This document shows, one piece after another, positions 22,601 to 34,900 of a stretch of DNA of 64,000 nucleotides; the first letter of the stretch is position 1; the number at the start of each line of letters is the position of its first letter. A program made the translations under genes and the position numbers. The notes beneath the pieces were generated by a model, which was not told where the DNA came from, did not search any database, and worked only from the letters and a program-made list of their open reading frames with translations. Source of the DNA: Ciona savignyi (lineage: Eukaryota; Chordata; Ascidiacea; Phlebobranchia; Cionidae); assembly GCA_000149265.1 (NCBI GenBank), contig CH002566.1, positions 326,414-390,413 on the forward strand. Direction: 5' to 3'.

Positions 22601-25600
22601 GAATTTCATTCTGATATACTGTCATAAATTGTATCCAGACCAATTAGATTGGTGGGTTATGAGTCGCTTTTAATCTGAAGGGTTGCAGATTTGAAACTGG
22701 TTGTGGGTCACCTGACGATTTCCAATGTGATAACGCCCCTTGCGTTTTTCTATACTTGGATAAACATGAATATCCAATTCTATTTCATCCTGCCCCAATT
22801 CTCCTGCCCAGGTATAGAGGGGTCAAGGCTATGGCTTCTGGGGGTCAAGTCCTGCTAAATAAATAAATAATTACCGTCATCCTGGCATACTTTGAAATTG
22901 TGTTATCCAATTCCCCTTTCCCCAACCCATCTACACAGGTACACATTCGAACATAGTTCGGCATTTGAGCGTGAACAAGAGTGAGGATATGATGGTGTGT
23001 TGGTGGGAGCACGGTCCTTGGTTCCAAACTGCTCACGAAAACGAACAACACAACATGGTGTTGCTTGGATGCTCATTTGGAAGGTTTCACGTTTATTTTA
23101 TTTTTTTAAGTTTTGCCTAAAAATATATTTTTACCTAAAAAAAATTAAAACTGGCTATTTGCATACTTGCCAAATATGCATGTTCATATTATTTTCAAAC
23201 TCTTTAGTGCTAAATGTCATCAATTAAGAAAACCACTTGTTTTATGAGTTTTATGAATATCCCCAAAAATAATTAATTAAAGCTGAATCAATATTAATTG
23301 GGGTCTGTAAATACGATTCAAATATTAAGATGTGATTACGTTTAAAATTTCCATGTAATAATATGGCATCCTGTAATGCTGGCGTACCATCGTCAGGCAT
23401 AATCATATCTAATAGCATCCTAAGCTTTAAAAGCACTGTTAAAGTTATTTTAAAATTATTTCACTAAGATAGGATAGGATAGGATATACATGTTTATCCC
23501 CGTGAATGGGAAAACCAAGGGGATTAACACACGGGCAATCGTCAGATCGCCTCGCGCCCATCATCGGGTTACCAGAGCTATTGCAGTGTGTTGTGTATGA
23601 TTTACACGTTCCTTTAATTTGGTAGAACCCATTAACCGCTGGGTTCAGGCAATGTCAATTAAGTGCCTTGCACTAAACTGCCAGACTAACCGATAGGACG
23701 AAGATGTTCTCCCACTTCCCACATTTCTCTGAACTTGTAATTCACAGATTGGAAGTCCTGAGCACCATTCTAAGCGAAAACAATCCGATCAATCTAGAGT
23801 TCAGTCAAAATAATTCCAATCAGGTACAACTCAATTAATGTAGTGTTGTTTAAGATGGAATTTTTACCTTAAAAGTATATATTGGATAGATATTCTTTAT
23901 TCATTTGAATAGGTAAACACAAGTGGTCGTATTAAACGGGCAACTGTTAAATTACCTTGGTTACCTGAGCTATTACAATGTGTTGTGTATGATTCACACA
24001 TATCTTTAATTTAGTAGAACTTCTTAATCACTGGGTTTAGGCAATGCCTGTTAAGTGCCTTGCCCAAGGATACAACCCTCTAGCTAACAGCAAGTTTGGA
24101 TCAATAGCCCCTCCAATGTTCTTATTAAAGATGTTCGTTTTGCTGTCTTTTCTCATTCCTGTATCGTGATTATATTCGTTTGCCATTTATAAATGCTGGG
24201 GAAAAAATGAATAAGCCAAACTAGGATGAAAAGATTATATAATATGATTGACTACTACACTCATTTTAAAATAAATAATCCAACTTCCATAGATTCTGAC
24301 AATGGAAAAGTCGTTCAACCACAGACAAGAACGTCATCTTGATTTTGTAGCATATGAATGTACACAGAACAAGCTTCAAAGATTGAATGTTATTTCGTTT
24401 CCATTGAAAACTGGTGTCCTGTCTTCTGCTAGAAGCAGGTAAATTGTATATCCTTTATATACAGATAATTGGATTTGTCATTTTGTGTTTTAGTGGTCAT
24501 GTATAACACAAAGATTGAATTCTTTCTTCAATCAAAAAGTGACAAACTAACCCACCAAACTATTGGTTTGATTTAAACCATTAATCTTTTTATATTTAAC
24601 ATAAGTAAAGAAACGATACAAACTTCTAATCTAACCCTTATTTAAAATTGCAGTTTTCATCTATCAATCTTTCTTTTTTTTTAGTAAAAACCAAAAATAG
24701 AAGGATTTAGGATATTCAGTAATTTACTGGTTAAAGACTCACCACACTGCTATTTCAGTGTGTAGTTTATGATTAAGTCATTGCCACTTGCAATTAAAAA
24801 TTCTGATATTTTGAGATTTCAATCGCATTCACCACTCTAAGAGGTAATGTGGAAATTAGGTAATCTGACGATTAACCGGTTTTATAAATCCCCCTTACAT
24901 TTTCCATTTTCTGGTGACAAACATAAATATTTTACTTAAAAATTAATTGTGTTTTTTTTATTTAAAACTTAAATGTGTCTTTATTAAAAAACATTCAATA
25001 TTTTTTGTTTTTTTCCTGTTTTTTAAAATGTGTCTTTAATGTTAATTTTTTATTTAAAACTAAATTGTTAAATATTTTTTTTATTTGAAACTCAAATATG
25101 TGTGTTTTTATTTAAAACTTAAATGTGTCTTTTTTTTAAAAAAACACTCAATATTTTTTATTTTTTCTGTCTTTTTAAAATATGTCTTAAAAGTTGATTT
25201 TTATTTAAAACTAAATTATTTTATAATTTTTGTATTTAAAACTCAAATAGTTATTTTATTTAAAGTTCAGAGGACAGGGCAGTTATTGGCTTCAGTGACG
25301 GCTCACTCACCATCTATGACCTCACAATCCAACAACCTGTTGCCATGGCAACTCGGACCGGCACGGTACCCACCATGTTGTCATGGATGAGTGATTTGAT
25401 CGTCGTCGGTAGTGCACAGGGAGAAGTGACGATATTTGACAGCGTGCTGAACCCAGTGTTATTTGTGGACCCAGAGGAAAATGACCTTAAGAAGTTACAG
25501 GTAACCTTTTAGTTGAATAAGTGTTTAGGATATTCATGTTTATACTCGTGAATGGAAAAACACAAGAGGCATTAACAGATTACCTCTTGCTTACCATCCG

Positions 25601-28600
25601 GTTACCATAGCTATCGCAGTGTGTTGTGTATTGTTTCTTTAATTTTGCTAGAATCCACTGAAACTGGCAGAAAAAATTGCAAAGAAATGGCTTACCATTT
25701 CTTTGAATTAGTCAAACATTATTAAAATCGAGGTTTATGCAGAGTTCTACTGGTCGGGTTTGCCATCTGCCAGCAGATAAATCGCATATGACAGTCCCGC
25801 TACAAGCGACGATCTGTCCCATTTTCATGTCGCTACAAGCGATGAAAAATTAGCCGATTGGCTGGGTAAACCGAAAGATGTGCAGGCTAAAACTCATGTG
25901 GTTAAAACCCATGAAGCTGAGTTTATAACAGCTATGCTATTAATATCCAAGCACTTAATGTCATTTTTTTATTCCAGCTTTCCCAATATATATCATCCGG
26001 GAATGGTCTTCAAAGACTCCAGCACATAGGCAACGGTGGTTTAGTGCTACTGTTTAATGGTGGCCCACTGGCCGTACTAAGTCTAGATGGATGCTTTACT
26101 ACATCCGGACTAATTCATCTGCTTCTAGCCAATGATTGTGTAAGTAGGATGTTGTATTATTTGGAATGTACTGCTTATTTGGTGTTTTCATTATAAACTG
26201 TTGTTAATTTTTTTTCCTTCATTACTTAGGAGGTAGTGGAAGTTTTACATTTAATATTATTTATTACATTAAAATTGATTAGAACAGTTATATACAGCTA
26301 GACTCTAATAGTTAGAACACGCCAATATATACACAGTATAACAGGGAAAAAGAGACATCCTTCAATTTTACATTAAACAAAATAAACAAAAAACATTATT
26401 TACAGCAGAAAAATTTATTACTTAAGCACAATTATTTTTTTAGAGTTAGGGATGGAATATTCATGTTTATACCCGTGAGTGGGAAAACCAAGGGGTTTAA
26501 CCTAGGTTCAGGCAATGTACGTTAAGTGCCTTGCCAAAGGACACAACCAACTAGCTAGCGACCAGTTTTGAACCTGCAACCCTTTGGCTGAAAGGCGACG
26601 TACTAAACTACCAGACTAATTCGTTAGACCATTAAAACCCTCTTTTAACAGGTTACTGAAGCCGTTTCTCTGTTATCATCAATAAATTGGAATTTAGATG
26701 GTGAAATTGCTTATCAAAATTTGCTCTGTATTGCTGACCATCTGCTAAGGTTACCACTTAACCATGCCAGAGAGAGTAAGTGATTATTTAACTGATTATT
26801 ATCTTTACTATACATGTCAGGTAATTACAGGATTAAAGAGATAAACGCCACAATGACTGATAACGAGCTGATATTTATGTAACCTGTTATCCTCTTGGGG
26901 TGTACTGATGGATGGATACTAATATGTAATTACTAAAATGTTGGTATATTTTTATTTCAAATCGTATAGCCAATAAACAGATTAACACTGAACAAATAAT
27001 ATTAATCATGCAATTTTTTTATTGTTAGATAACATTGTTTTATTTAATTACCATATTTATCATGTAATATTGGTGTATGTGATATTACAATAAGTCCTAG
27101 AATTTACATTTTACAAGGCCAGTCTCTGGTAAGAATCAAATTCATGGCTTGAGTTTAACAAACTCACACTTTAACCACTGAGCTAATGACGCTCAGGTTG
27201 AATACTGTGTGAAAGATAATCTCTGACCACAAATGGTGTGCACCATACACTGCTACAACATGGAATGGTAGAATAGATGTGATGTAGAATCTTGTTTCAA
27301 TTAATTACTATAATTATCATCAGGAACAAGTAAATGTGATAATAATATAATATTGGTGTAGTTTATTCAGTTTTTGCCCTAGTATTACATAACATCAAAT
27401 GAAACAAACATTGGACATGAAAAAATGGCTAACAAAGAGTTGTTAAAACATGTCATTAAAAAGGATAGTTAAAGAAAGTCCAATGTATCATATTTTTTAT
27501 TCTTATTTCTGCAGGCCAGTTAGAAGGAGCATTTTCTTCATTTTATGCATCTGTTCGTCCTATCGCTGAACCCACTGTTTTAAAGTACAGGACAGCTATC
27601 GGCTGGTAAGCTTAATTAAAAGTATTGTTATGTTTATTTGACTCGTATGATGTTAGGCTTTTAATAGATTCGGATGAACTGCTTTAATTTAGTTAATATT
27701 GAGCAATTCATTAAGTTTTTTTAAATATGAAAATTATTATATAAAAATAATGTGCATTGTTCAAAGTTAAACGGGTTTCTAACAATAGATAAATATTCAG
27801 GTAAAATATATATACAGTAGTCTTATGACGTTAATCATTTCTTGAAATGCTGTGTAACCCGAATTTCAGTGTAAATCGGAACATTATACATAAATTACTC
27901 TATGCATACTGTACTGTAATGTATGGTACTGTAATAAAATACACTAATAATGCGTTCGTAACCTCGAAATAGCACAAGTCGGGACCGTCGTAACCCAAGA
28001 ACTTCCTGTATATATATATATATATATCTACATATATATATATCTATTTAAAAAGATTGCTGTGGTAATTTTAGCTTCCAAATACTGGATTTACAGTTTT
28101 GAAATACATATTTAAAAATAAATATGATTTAATGCAATAACATTGGTGCCAGAGCAGGGCCAGGTTCAGAGAAAAAAAATACTTTTAAATAATAAATAAT
28201 AGGAATATTTGACAATATTTATTCTAGTAAAGATTTTTCAGATGTATAGTTTAGATTAGTTTATTTGTTTTACTTATTTAAACAACAATAACTAAAAGTA
28301 CACATGTAAAATAGAAAATGGCAAGTGTAAAAACGACAATCTTTATAGCATGCAAAAAAAATTAAAACAATTTAAGAAAATGTATTATTAATCTATCATC
28401 AGTTGTAATATTATGTTTTTGAACAATTTCAATTCAAGCAAAACTAACCAAAGTATTTTCAATCTCCAGTTATGCCCGTCGGTTCTTTCACCACCTCCTG
28501 AGGTACTCTAGGTTTGAAAAGGCGTTTCTGCTTGCGAAAGACATTGGATCTGCAGATCTGTTTCTTGATATTTACTTTGCAGCCAAGGAACTGGGTGAAA

Positions 28601-29610
28601 CACAGTTGGCAAAACTCGCAAAGCAGAAAGCCGACGAAATAATTGCGGCTGAATCTTCAGAAAGTGGTTGGTTGGGTGATATCTTATATAGAGATGTCCT
28701 TATCTGAATATCCAGTTTGAATTCTAGAAATAATGTAGAATCAATAATTTCTAACCGCTATAAAATAGACTTAAAAAATAATTTATCAAACTTATTTAAT
28801 AACGTTAAATATAATTGCAAGTGTAAACTGAGCTGTGGTAGATCTGCTACTGTCATCTTAGGAAGCTTTTCTTAAGGTGTCCTATTTAAATGTCCATGTG
28901 TCTATATTTTCTTTATAGATTCTGAGCCGACCGACTTGAATATGCTTTCATTATCCGGTACCAACCATGAGCGAAACAAAGATTACCTCGCCACTGAGTT
29001 AGTTCAAGAAATGAGTAAGTTGTTTACGACGGAAATAATTTTATTTTCCTTGTTATTTTTTACTTTCATTTAAAAAAGGGTTGTTTTGCCTTTATGATGG
29101 CTAGACTTTATTTTTATTTGTTATTTTTTCCTTTTTTTTAATTTATTGTTCCTTTGATAACAATAAAGAAAAGTGCACTGACTTAAAATGATTGCGGTAA
29201 AAGATAATTTTGTAAAGTGGGATAGGAATGTAAGAATAATGTAAAGAATACTATTTCTCTAAAATTAAAAATATTTCTTTAGTTTGGGTAGAAACCATTA
29301 ATCCACTGGTTTCAGAAAATGTCTGTTAAGTGCCTTGCCAAAGGACAAAGCGCCCAGTTTTGATACCACAACCTTATAGTTGAAAGCTGACACATACCAA
29401 GGTTCTTGGCTGCACTAGTGGTCTATTGTGCTAGCAATGAGTCAATCTGGCAGATAAAAATGTATTGGATAAAGGCGATAAAGTCATAAAAATTGAAATT
29501 GCTGAGACTTTGCATATTATTCTGGTCTTCAAGTTTAAGTTACTCATCACATTTTTTTAGCAAGAAATGTAATGGACATTGCTTGGACCTTGTGCGTTGA
29601 AGAAAAATAA
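19641..29610 (+). CDS. WDPCP: WDPCP (Fritz), WD-repeat-containing planar cell polarity effector
   Basis: Ciliogenesis and planar cell polarity effector of the CPLANE complex, which recruits intraflagellar transport proteins at the ciliary base (known for the family). Exons: 19641-19698, 20450-20673, 21213-21328, 22015-22119, 22939-23083, 23748-23823, 24293-24438, 25266-25500, 25978-26139, 26652-26775, 27515-27605, 28470-28666, 28919-29014, 29561-29610. The start MSSVTYNIKLWSIQ parallels the vertebrate N-terminus. Later landmarks are RHLSVNKSED..VCWW, GRLEVLS, the EDRAVIGFSDGSL / VVGSAQGEVTIFD propeller strands, and near-identical YARRFFHHLLRYSRFEKAFL in the C-terminal helical part. Exon 3 needs removal of one A in the run at 21286-21290 to read the conserved LVGKL; with that, the total is 607 residues (human about 746). 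The acceptor of exon 8 is placed after AAAG at 25265 because only this keeps the frame. The 16-residue last exon is the least certain part. Confidence 0.93.
20340..20449 (+). repeat. Repeated pyrimidine tract at the acceptor of WDPCP exon 2
   Basis: Four copies of AATTTCAACCTTTTT-like sequence in 100 bases. The last ends in GCAG and is the true splice site. Confidence 0.8.
21394..21590. mobile_element. Partial copy of the TAGGG..GGTTAACC element
   Basis: TAGGGATGCGAAAAATTAACGG at 21394 and the GGTTAACCG-rich stretch after it match the end of the element at 36881-37459. The other inverted end is not found, so this is a truncated or decayed copy. It lies in the WDPCP intron between exons 3 and 4. 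Confidence 0.7.
23468..23698 (-). mobile_element. tRNA-derived SINE, family 1
   Basis: Inverted copy with three tail repeats (AGGATAGGATAGGAT); an internal deletion removes part of the head. A more diverged copy follows at about 23905-24115. Confidence 0.83.
24940..25275 (+). repeat. Tandem repeat including the acceptor of WDPCP exon 8
   Basis: About seven copies of TTTTTATTTAAAACT-like units alternating with AATGTGTCTTT and ACATTCAATATTTTTT blocks. The true acceptor (TTATTTAAAG at 25256-25265) is one of these units. Confidence 0.8.
26452..26632 (-). mobile_element. tRNA-derived SINE, family 1, internally deleted
   Basis: Tail and head are present but the middle body is missing. Lies just upstream of WDPCP exon 10. 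Confidence 0.8.
28011..28047. repeat. (TA)n microsatellite
   Basis: Alternating TA tract with one interruption in a WDPCP intron. A shorter one lies near 19157-19172. Confidence 0.9.
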
Positions 29611-29785
29611 AGTACCATGTATACTTTGTTTTTATACAAAACAAAAAAATGATATTCTGGTCTTCATGTTTAAGTTACTCATCACATTTTATGCGCAAAA
29701 ATGTAATAGACTCTGCTTGGACCTAGTGCATTAAAGAAAAATAAAGTACCATGCATACTTTGTTATTATACAAAACTCACTCAGG
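29518..29785 (+). repeat. Two-copy duplication covering the WDPCP last exon
   Basis: About 130-bp units starting ATTCTGGTCTTCA. The first contains the TTTTTTTAG acceptor and the short last exon. In the second the AG is lost, but the AATAAAG polyadenylation-like signal is kept (29606 and about 29734). Confidence 0.85.
29606..29611 (+). terminator. Possible polyadenylation signal of WDPCP
   Basis: AATAAA overlapping the proposed WDPCP stop codon; a second one lies in the duplicated copy about 130 bases on. Either could serve. Confidence 0.45.
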
Positions 29786-31902
29786 CATTGTCATTTGTCT
29801 GTATAACTTGTGTTACAATGTCCATTAGGTTTTCATGTGTCAGGGGCTCAACACAAGTATCTTATTACAGTGTTTGCTTTGTCTGAATGCTGTAGTCTTC
29901 TTGTTGCCGTTTACAAAGTTTTAAGTCAGTCAAGTAATTTTGCTGTTTGATTGCCGATTAAAATTGATTAACATTCAGATCGAAGTGCTGAAGCTGGTGC
30001 AAGTACATTAAAAGTAACTAATCTTGGATTTGTCTGATGATCTGCAAGAAACTGTGTGTTTACCAAATGCCTCACTGTATAGAATATACTACATGTTAAA
30101 TTAAGCTTTGCACCTTAAATGCAGTTTCTAATGACGTTTAATAAATTTTGTGCTACTATTTTTGTGTTTATATCGTATTGCATAGTTCTTTTGAATAAAT
30201 GTTTGCGGTGCTTGATGCATAATGGATTATGTGGTTATGAGTAATGTTGTGTTGCGTTTGCATTCGCGCTATGGTATAATAACATGACATTTTTTATATA
30301 TATTTTATAAATTTTCATTCATTATTCATGTGTAGTACTGGTATTAAATCCACAGAACCACAGCGGTCTTGTACGAAGTTATAAAATATAGTTGTAAAAC
30401 TATTAATTATTACGAAAGTATTAAAATATTATAATTAAACCTTTGTTTTTTTTATTTTTTTACTGAGCGAAGTTCGAACCCATGGATTTTTTATCACCAT
30501 TTTTAGATGAAATTGGTATGTGTATCCGTCTAATCTAAACCATTTGGCCGCACGACCTGGTGTTTTTTAATTAATGGTCCCCTTGTCCAACATGGGCCCA
30601 TCTACTGCTCGAACGCGTTAACAACGCATTGAAAACACTGAACGATATTTTTCGCAATAAGCCGAAAGCTGCCAGACAGACTCTTGTCATTGTCTGCGTT
30701 GTATCCGGACCTCACAGAAAAGTTAAATGAAGAAGGGAACTCGTTAAAATTCAATTTCCATTACTTTTAAAATTGGTAATAGCGAATTTTGTGTGATTTT
30801 CTTTTTGATTAATCGACCGTAAAGCAGTAGACCTATTATAAAACTAGAAAGCGCCCGGCCCGGTAATTAGTTCACGCGTGGCGCGAATAGGTTTTAGTCA
30901 TTTTGTAAACTAACGCAGCGGAAGTTTTCCTTTTTATCTAGGTAAAACTAAGCCTAACTTTACATCGATTTTATGGTACGGCAGCGCGTATTTAAAATAA
31001 AATGGTAATCAGAAACAGTTTTATTTTAAAAGGATCGTGTAGGGTACGTTAGCCAAGGTAGCTTAATCCCCCAATAAATTTGGGAAGTATAAAGGTTTGA
31101 AGCTAAATGAAAATTGGAAGTAGGCATATATGAAATATAAGCTATGTGCCTACTAGCTATCATGTAAAATATGTTAAACCGCTGACATAAAAAGATATCA
31201 TTAGACGATTACTATTTTAGTTTTGATAAAGAACATCAGTACATTTCATCAGTAATCATTCAAGAAATGGGAAAGGGCAATAGTCACTGCACTGGCCTAT
31301 CTTTTTGGATGAATATCTTATACTTGTCACTGTCAGCTGAAATAATTATCAGCAGTTTTTGCATGTGTTACATATTTATTGATTTTATTGAACTGCCAGA
31401 AATAAAAACGTATTTTGGTGCATATAATTTGTACGTTATATTTGCATAAATGTTAGCAGTATATATATAGGCATAAATATTAAAGGAAGGTCAGCCAATA
31501 TGTATCTATTATCCAGTTTAAAAAAATCATAATTAATGGATAGCCGCAACCTAGATCATTTTTGTTCCTCTCCAGTAATATTTAATTTTTATTGATTTAT
31601 ATTTCATTTTGTGAAAATATAAACATATTTATTTTTAAATATAACTCATTTGATTGTTAATACAAATAATGTAATGTCCATATAAATACATTTGATTGAT
31701 TGATTAATTGATTATACAAACATTAAGTATGTCAGGCGGTAATTGATTACTGTGGCTGTGGATAATACTTTAATGTGGATCTCCTGCATTAAAATTGACC
31801 AACGAATGCATCCTTTCACTTAGGTTTATGTTGTATAATAATCAAAATGTCTGAGATCTGACGAGTGTTTCTCACATTTCCTGGATTTTGTCTTGAATCA
31901 AG
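29612..31902. other. Intergenic region upstream of the PCTAIRE kinase
   Basis: Contains the second copy of the WDPCP terminal duplication, a family 2 tRNA-like repeat near 30470-30570 and a locally GC-richer stretch at about 30840-30920 that may mark the kinase promoter. No coding exon was recognised. Confidence 0.6.
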
Positions 31903-34900
31903 ATGAGCACGATAAAGAAACTAAAGCGTCGGTTTTCACTTTCTATGAGGAGAAGCAGAAGTAGTCTTGTGGATGAATCTATATCCGAGCTAACCGAACA
32001 ACTTGAAGAGAATGGTAAGATTTAACCTGCCAGTTAAAAAATAATAAAAAAGACAAGTTATCGTAAAACTTTAAACTTTTATTATTTTAAAATGTTTAAA
32101 AAATGACACATATTAATTTATATTCACCGGAACTAATTTATATTGACACAATCTTATTTGCATCGAATCTGTGTTCTATTGATTGTATACTGGATACTGA
32201 TAACGGTAATGCATAAATTGTGGTTCTGCTGTTATTTTGGATCAAACCGGAATTGTTCATCAATATCGATTCTAAATTATAACCCGAAAAGGTAATCTGA
32301 TTTAGTTACCTGTTCAGTGAACTTACAGATCGGTAGTAAAAGCTTTGTGCTGTAATACCAAAGTTTTTTATACCGGTACGTCTTTAATATTGGGTAGCAG
32401 GTTGTTGGTTGTAAGTTTTTTTCTTTTGTTTAATTATTGGTAAACGAATGAGTAAAAGTCCTCTTTTTGCAATATGCCGGTATCTACTCAAAAAGTTGAT
32501 AGTCTTCAATTGATTTATAAATCATTTACCTCCTGTACTAGAAAAGCCCTTATTTTAATAGTAATAACAAGTATTGGATAATTCTTTCTGCAGTATCTAC
32601 TGGTAAAGATAATAGTCTTGAATTGGTTTCTAATAAATTTTAATTTTTAAAAATTGTCAGTTAATGTGGGTATATCAGAATTTTTTATAAGCCTTAAATA
32701 TTGGGTATTGGTAGCCTTTTATTGGTTGTAAGTTTTTTTAGCATTTTTTGTGCAATATCATTAACTGGAAAATATAGTTTTCAGATAGTTTATATAACTT
32801 TTTTACAATTATCGGGTAATTATTTCTGCAGTATCTACTGGTAAAGATAATACTCTTGAATTGGTTTCTAATTTATTTACTTCATGTATGATAAAATCCT
32901 TTTATTAATTTCTTTACAATTGTCAGTTAATCCATAATTATTGTCAGGTGTTATCGACGAGAAAAGCAACGGGGTTTTAGGGATCGGCTCTGACGGAGAA
33001 GGGGGTAACATATCATCAGATGATCTCCACACACCCACAGTCACCCTCCGCAACAATAGAAAACTAAACGAACTGTTGATGACTAAACGGTTATCGCTAC
33101 CGGCCAACGTGCAGATACCTTCCCTTGCACTGCAGAAGTTTTCACCTTCAGTAGACAAGCCAATGTCTCGAAGACTAAGAAGGGCGTCACTGGTGAGTGA
33201 ATTTCGTTAAAACACCCGTGGATCTAAAAAATTACCATTGCGTTATGTATGTTCACTGCTGGAAAAAAAGATCTGTGTTACAGCTTCATTTTATCCACAA
33301 AAATCTAAAATATCTTATTTTTTAATTCCCGCACTAGAAAGGTTATTAAAATTTACATTACTGTTGACGCTTTTTTATTATGCAATCAATTTGCCTTTTA
33401 TTCGGCTCTTTTGATCGTTTTCGGAAAGTTGTTTTAAAAACACACTATTTAAAGACCCTTTTTTGTTTTGTAATTAAAATTTAAAATTTTTTGTGGTATC
33501 TTTCATGCCCACATCTGTGGTCCACGCAGCAGTGCAACTGTCCTTTCCCACCACTACATAGATCCTTTATCCTATTCCAATGGGTGTAAGGATCCTCATT
33601 ATAGTAGCAATTCACCGGTTTTAAATTTATACAAAATAGTGTTTTGCCTCTAAACCAGTGTAAAATAACGCTAAGGAGAATAAAATGAGATTTAAAACTC
33701 AACAACTTTTCATATTAGTTTTAATTTTTACTTATATTTTTAGTTATATAATAATAGATGTAAACAACCTTAATAAGTAGTTTGTAACACGATATTACAC
33801 CAGGGACACTCCATAGATATACCTCAATGGCACTCCTACTTTGATACATGACCAAACATTTAACGTAATGAACCGCCCTAATGTTTGACTCATTGTCTGA
33901 TTAACTTATACCAACCACACCGTCCAAACACAGTTCAAGAGCTTTCAATGGTTCAAGACCCAAGCCTGTTTAGTGCCCCAATTGTTGTTTTATTAACAAT
34001 ATCAAACAGCAGCTTTAACTTAATACACATCCGTACTATACATACGTATATTACCCAATAATAGATGCATATTACAACTAGTCAATATTAATTAAGTAAT
34101 TAGTGTGTCTAGTTGTCTGCCAGTTGTACAGAAAACATAAGTATATTACCCATTGATACCCATATCCTTCTTGTGGTAAGCTGCTGCCACAGATCAGTGA
34201 AGAGATTAATTAGTCATATCATTTTTTTTAAACATGCGTAGACAGACCGGTAGACAATTAGCGATGCTAATTACTTGATTAATATTGTCTGCTGCAGTAT
34301 GCAAATGAGACTTTAACTTCGTTGTAAATTTAATCGGCACCGTACCACTGGTCTCTTTTATCCTGCTTTTACATGCTCAGTGAATACGTTCAATTAATTA
34401 AACATATGTGTGTACAACACGGTATATGTTCATGTCTATTATATGGTGATGCATTGTGTGTGTGTCTGTTCTAAAATTAGTCTTTTGTACCTTATATTGA
34501 TTTAACATTTTGAAATTGATTTACAAGACCAGTTACGGAACGCCTTAATTTCCAGTCAGAAATCGGCTTCGGAAAGCTAGAATCGTACATCAAACTGGAC
34601 AAGCTTGGAGAGGTATGTATACAACAGTGATTTGTCACCATTGTTTAAATGATTTACATCATCACTAAGGGCTGATCCTTACTAGAGTATCTGGTAGCAT
34701 TCGGTCCAATGATTTGCCAACAAATAATCAAATTTAGACAAAACATACCCTAAACAATTAAGTGATTTATTTTATCATTGTTAATGCAAAATTATAAACC
34801 AATTGAAGTATTTGGATATTTGGATATTTGGATATTTCAAACTCAATGGCATTACCAATCAGACATTTAAAAATATGTTTTGGCTAAGTTTGATTAGTTG

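Noticed and set aside
25272..25500. WDPCP exon 8 starting after the TTCAG at 25271
   Set aside because: That acceptor shifts the frame; starting at 25266 keeps phase and matches the family length at this point.
31267..31449. 60-codon open frame before the kinase
   Set aside because: AT-rich hydrophobic frame without splice or family support.
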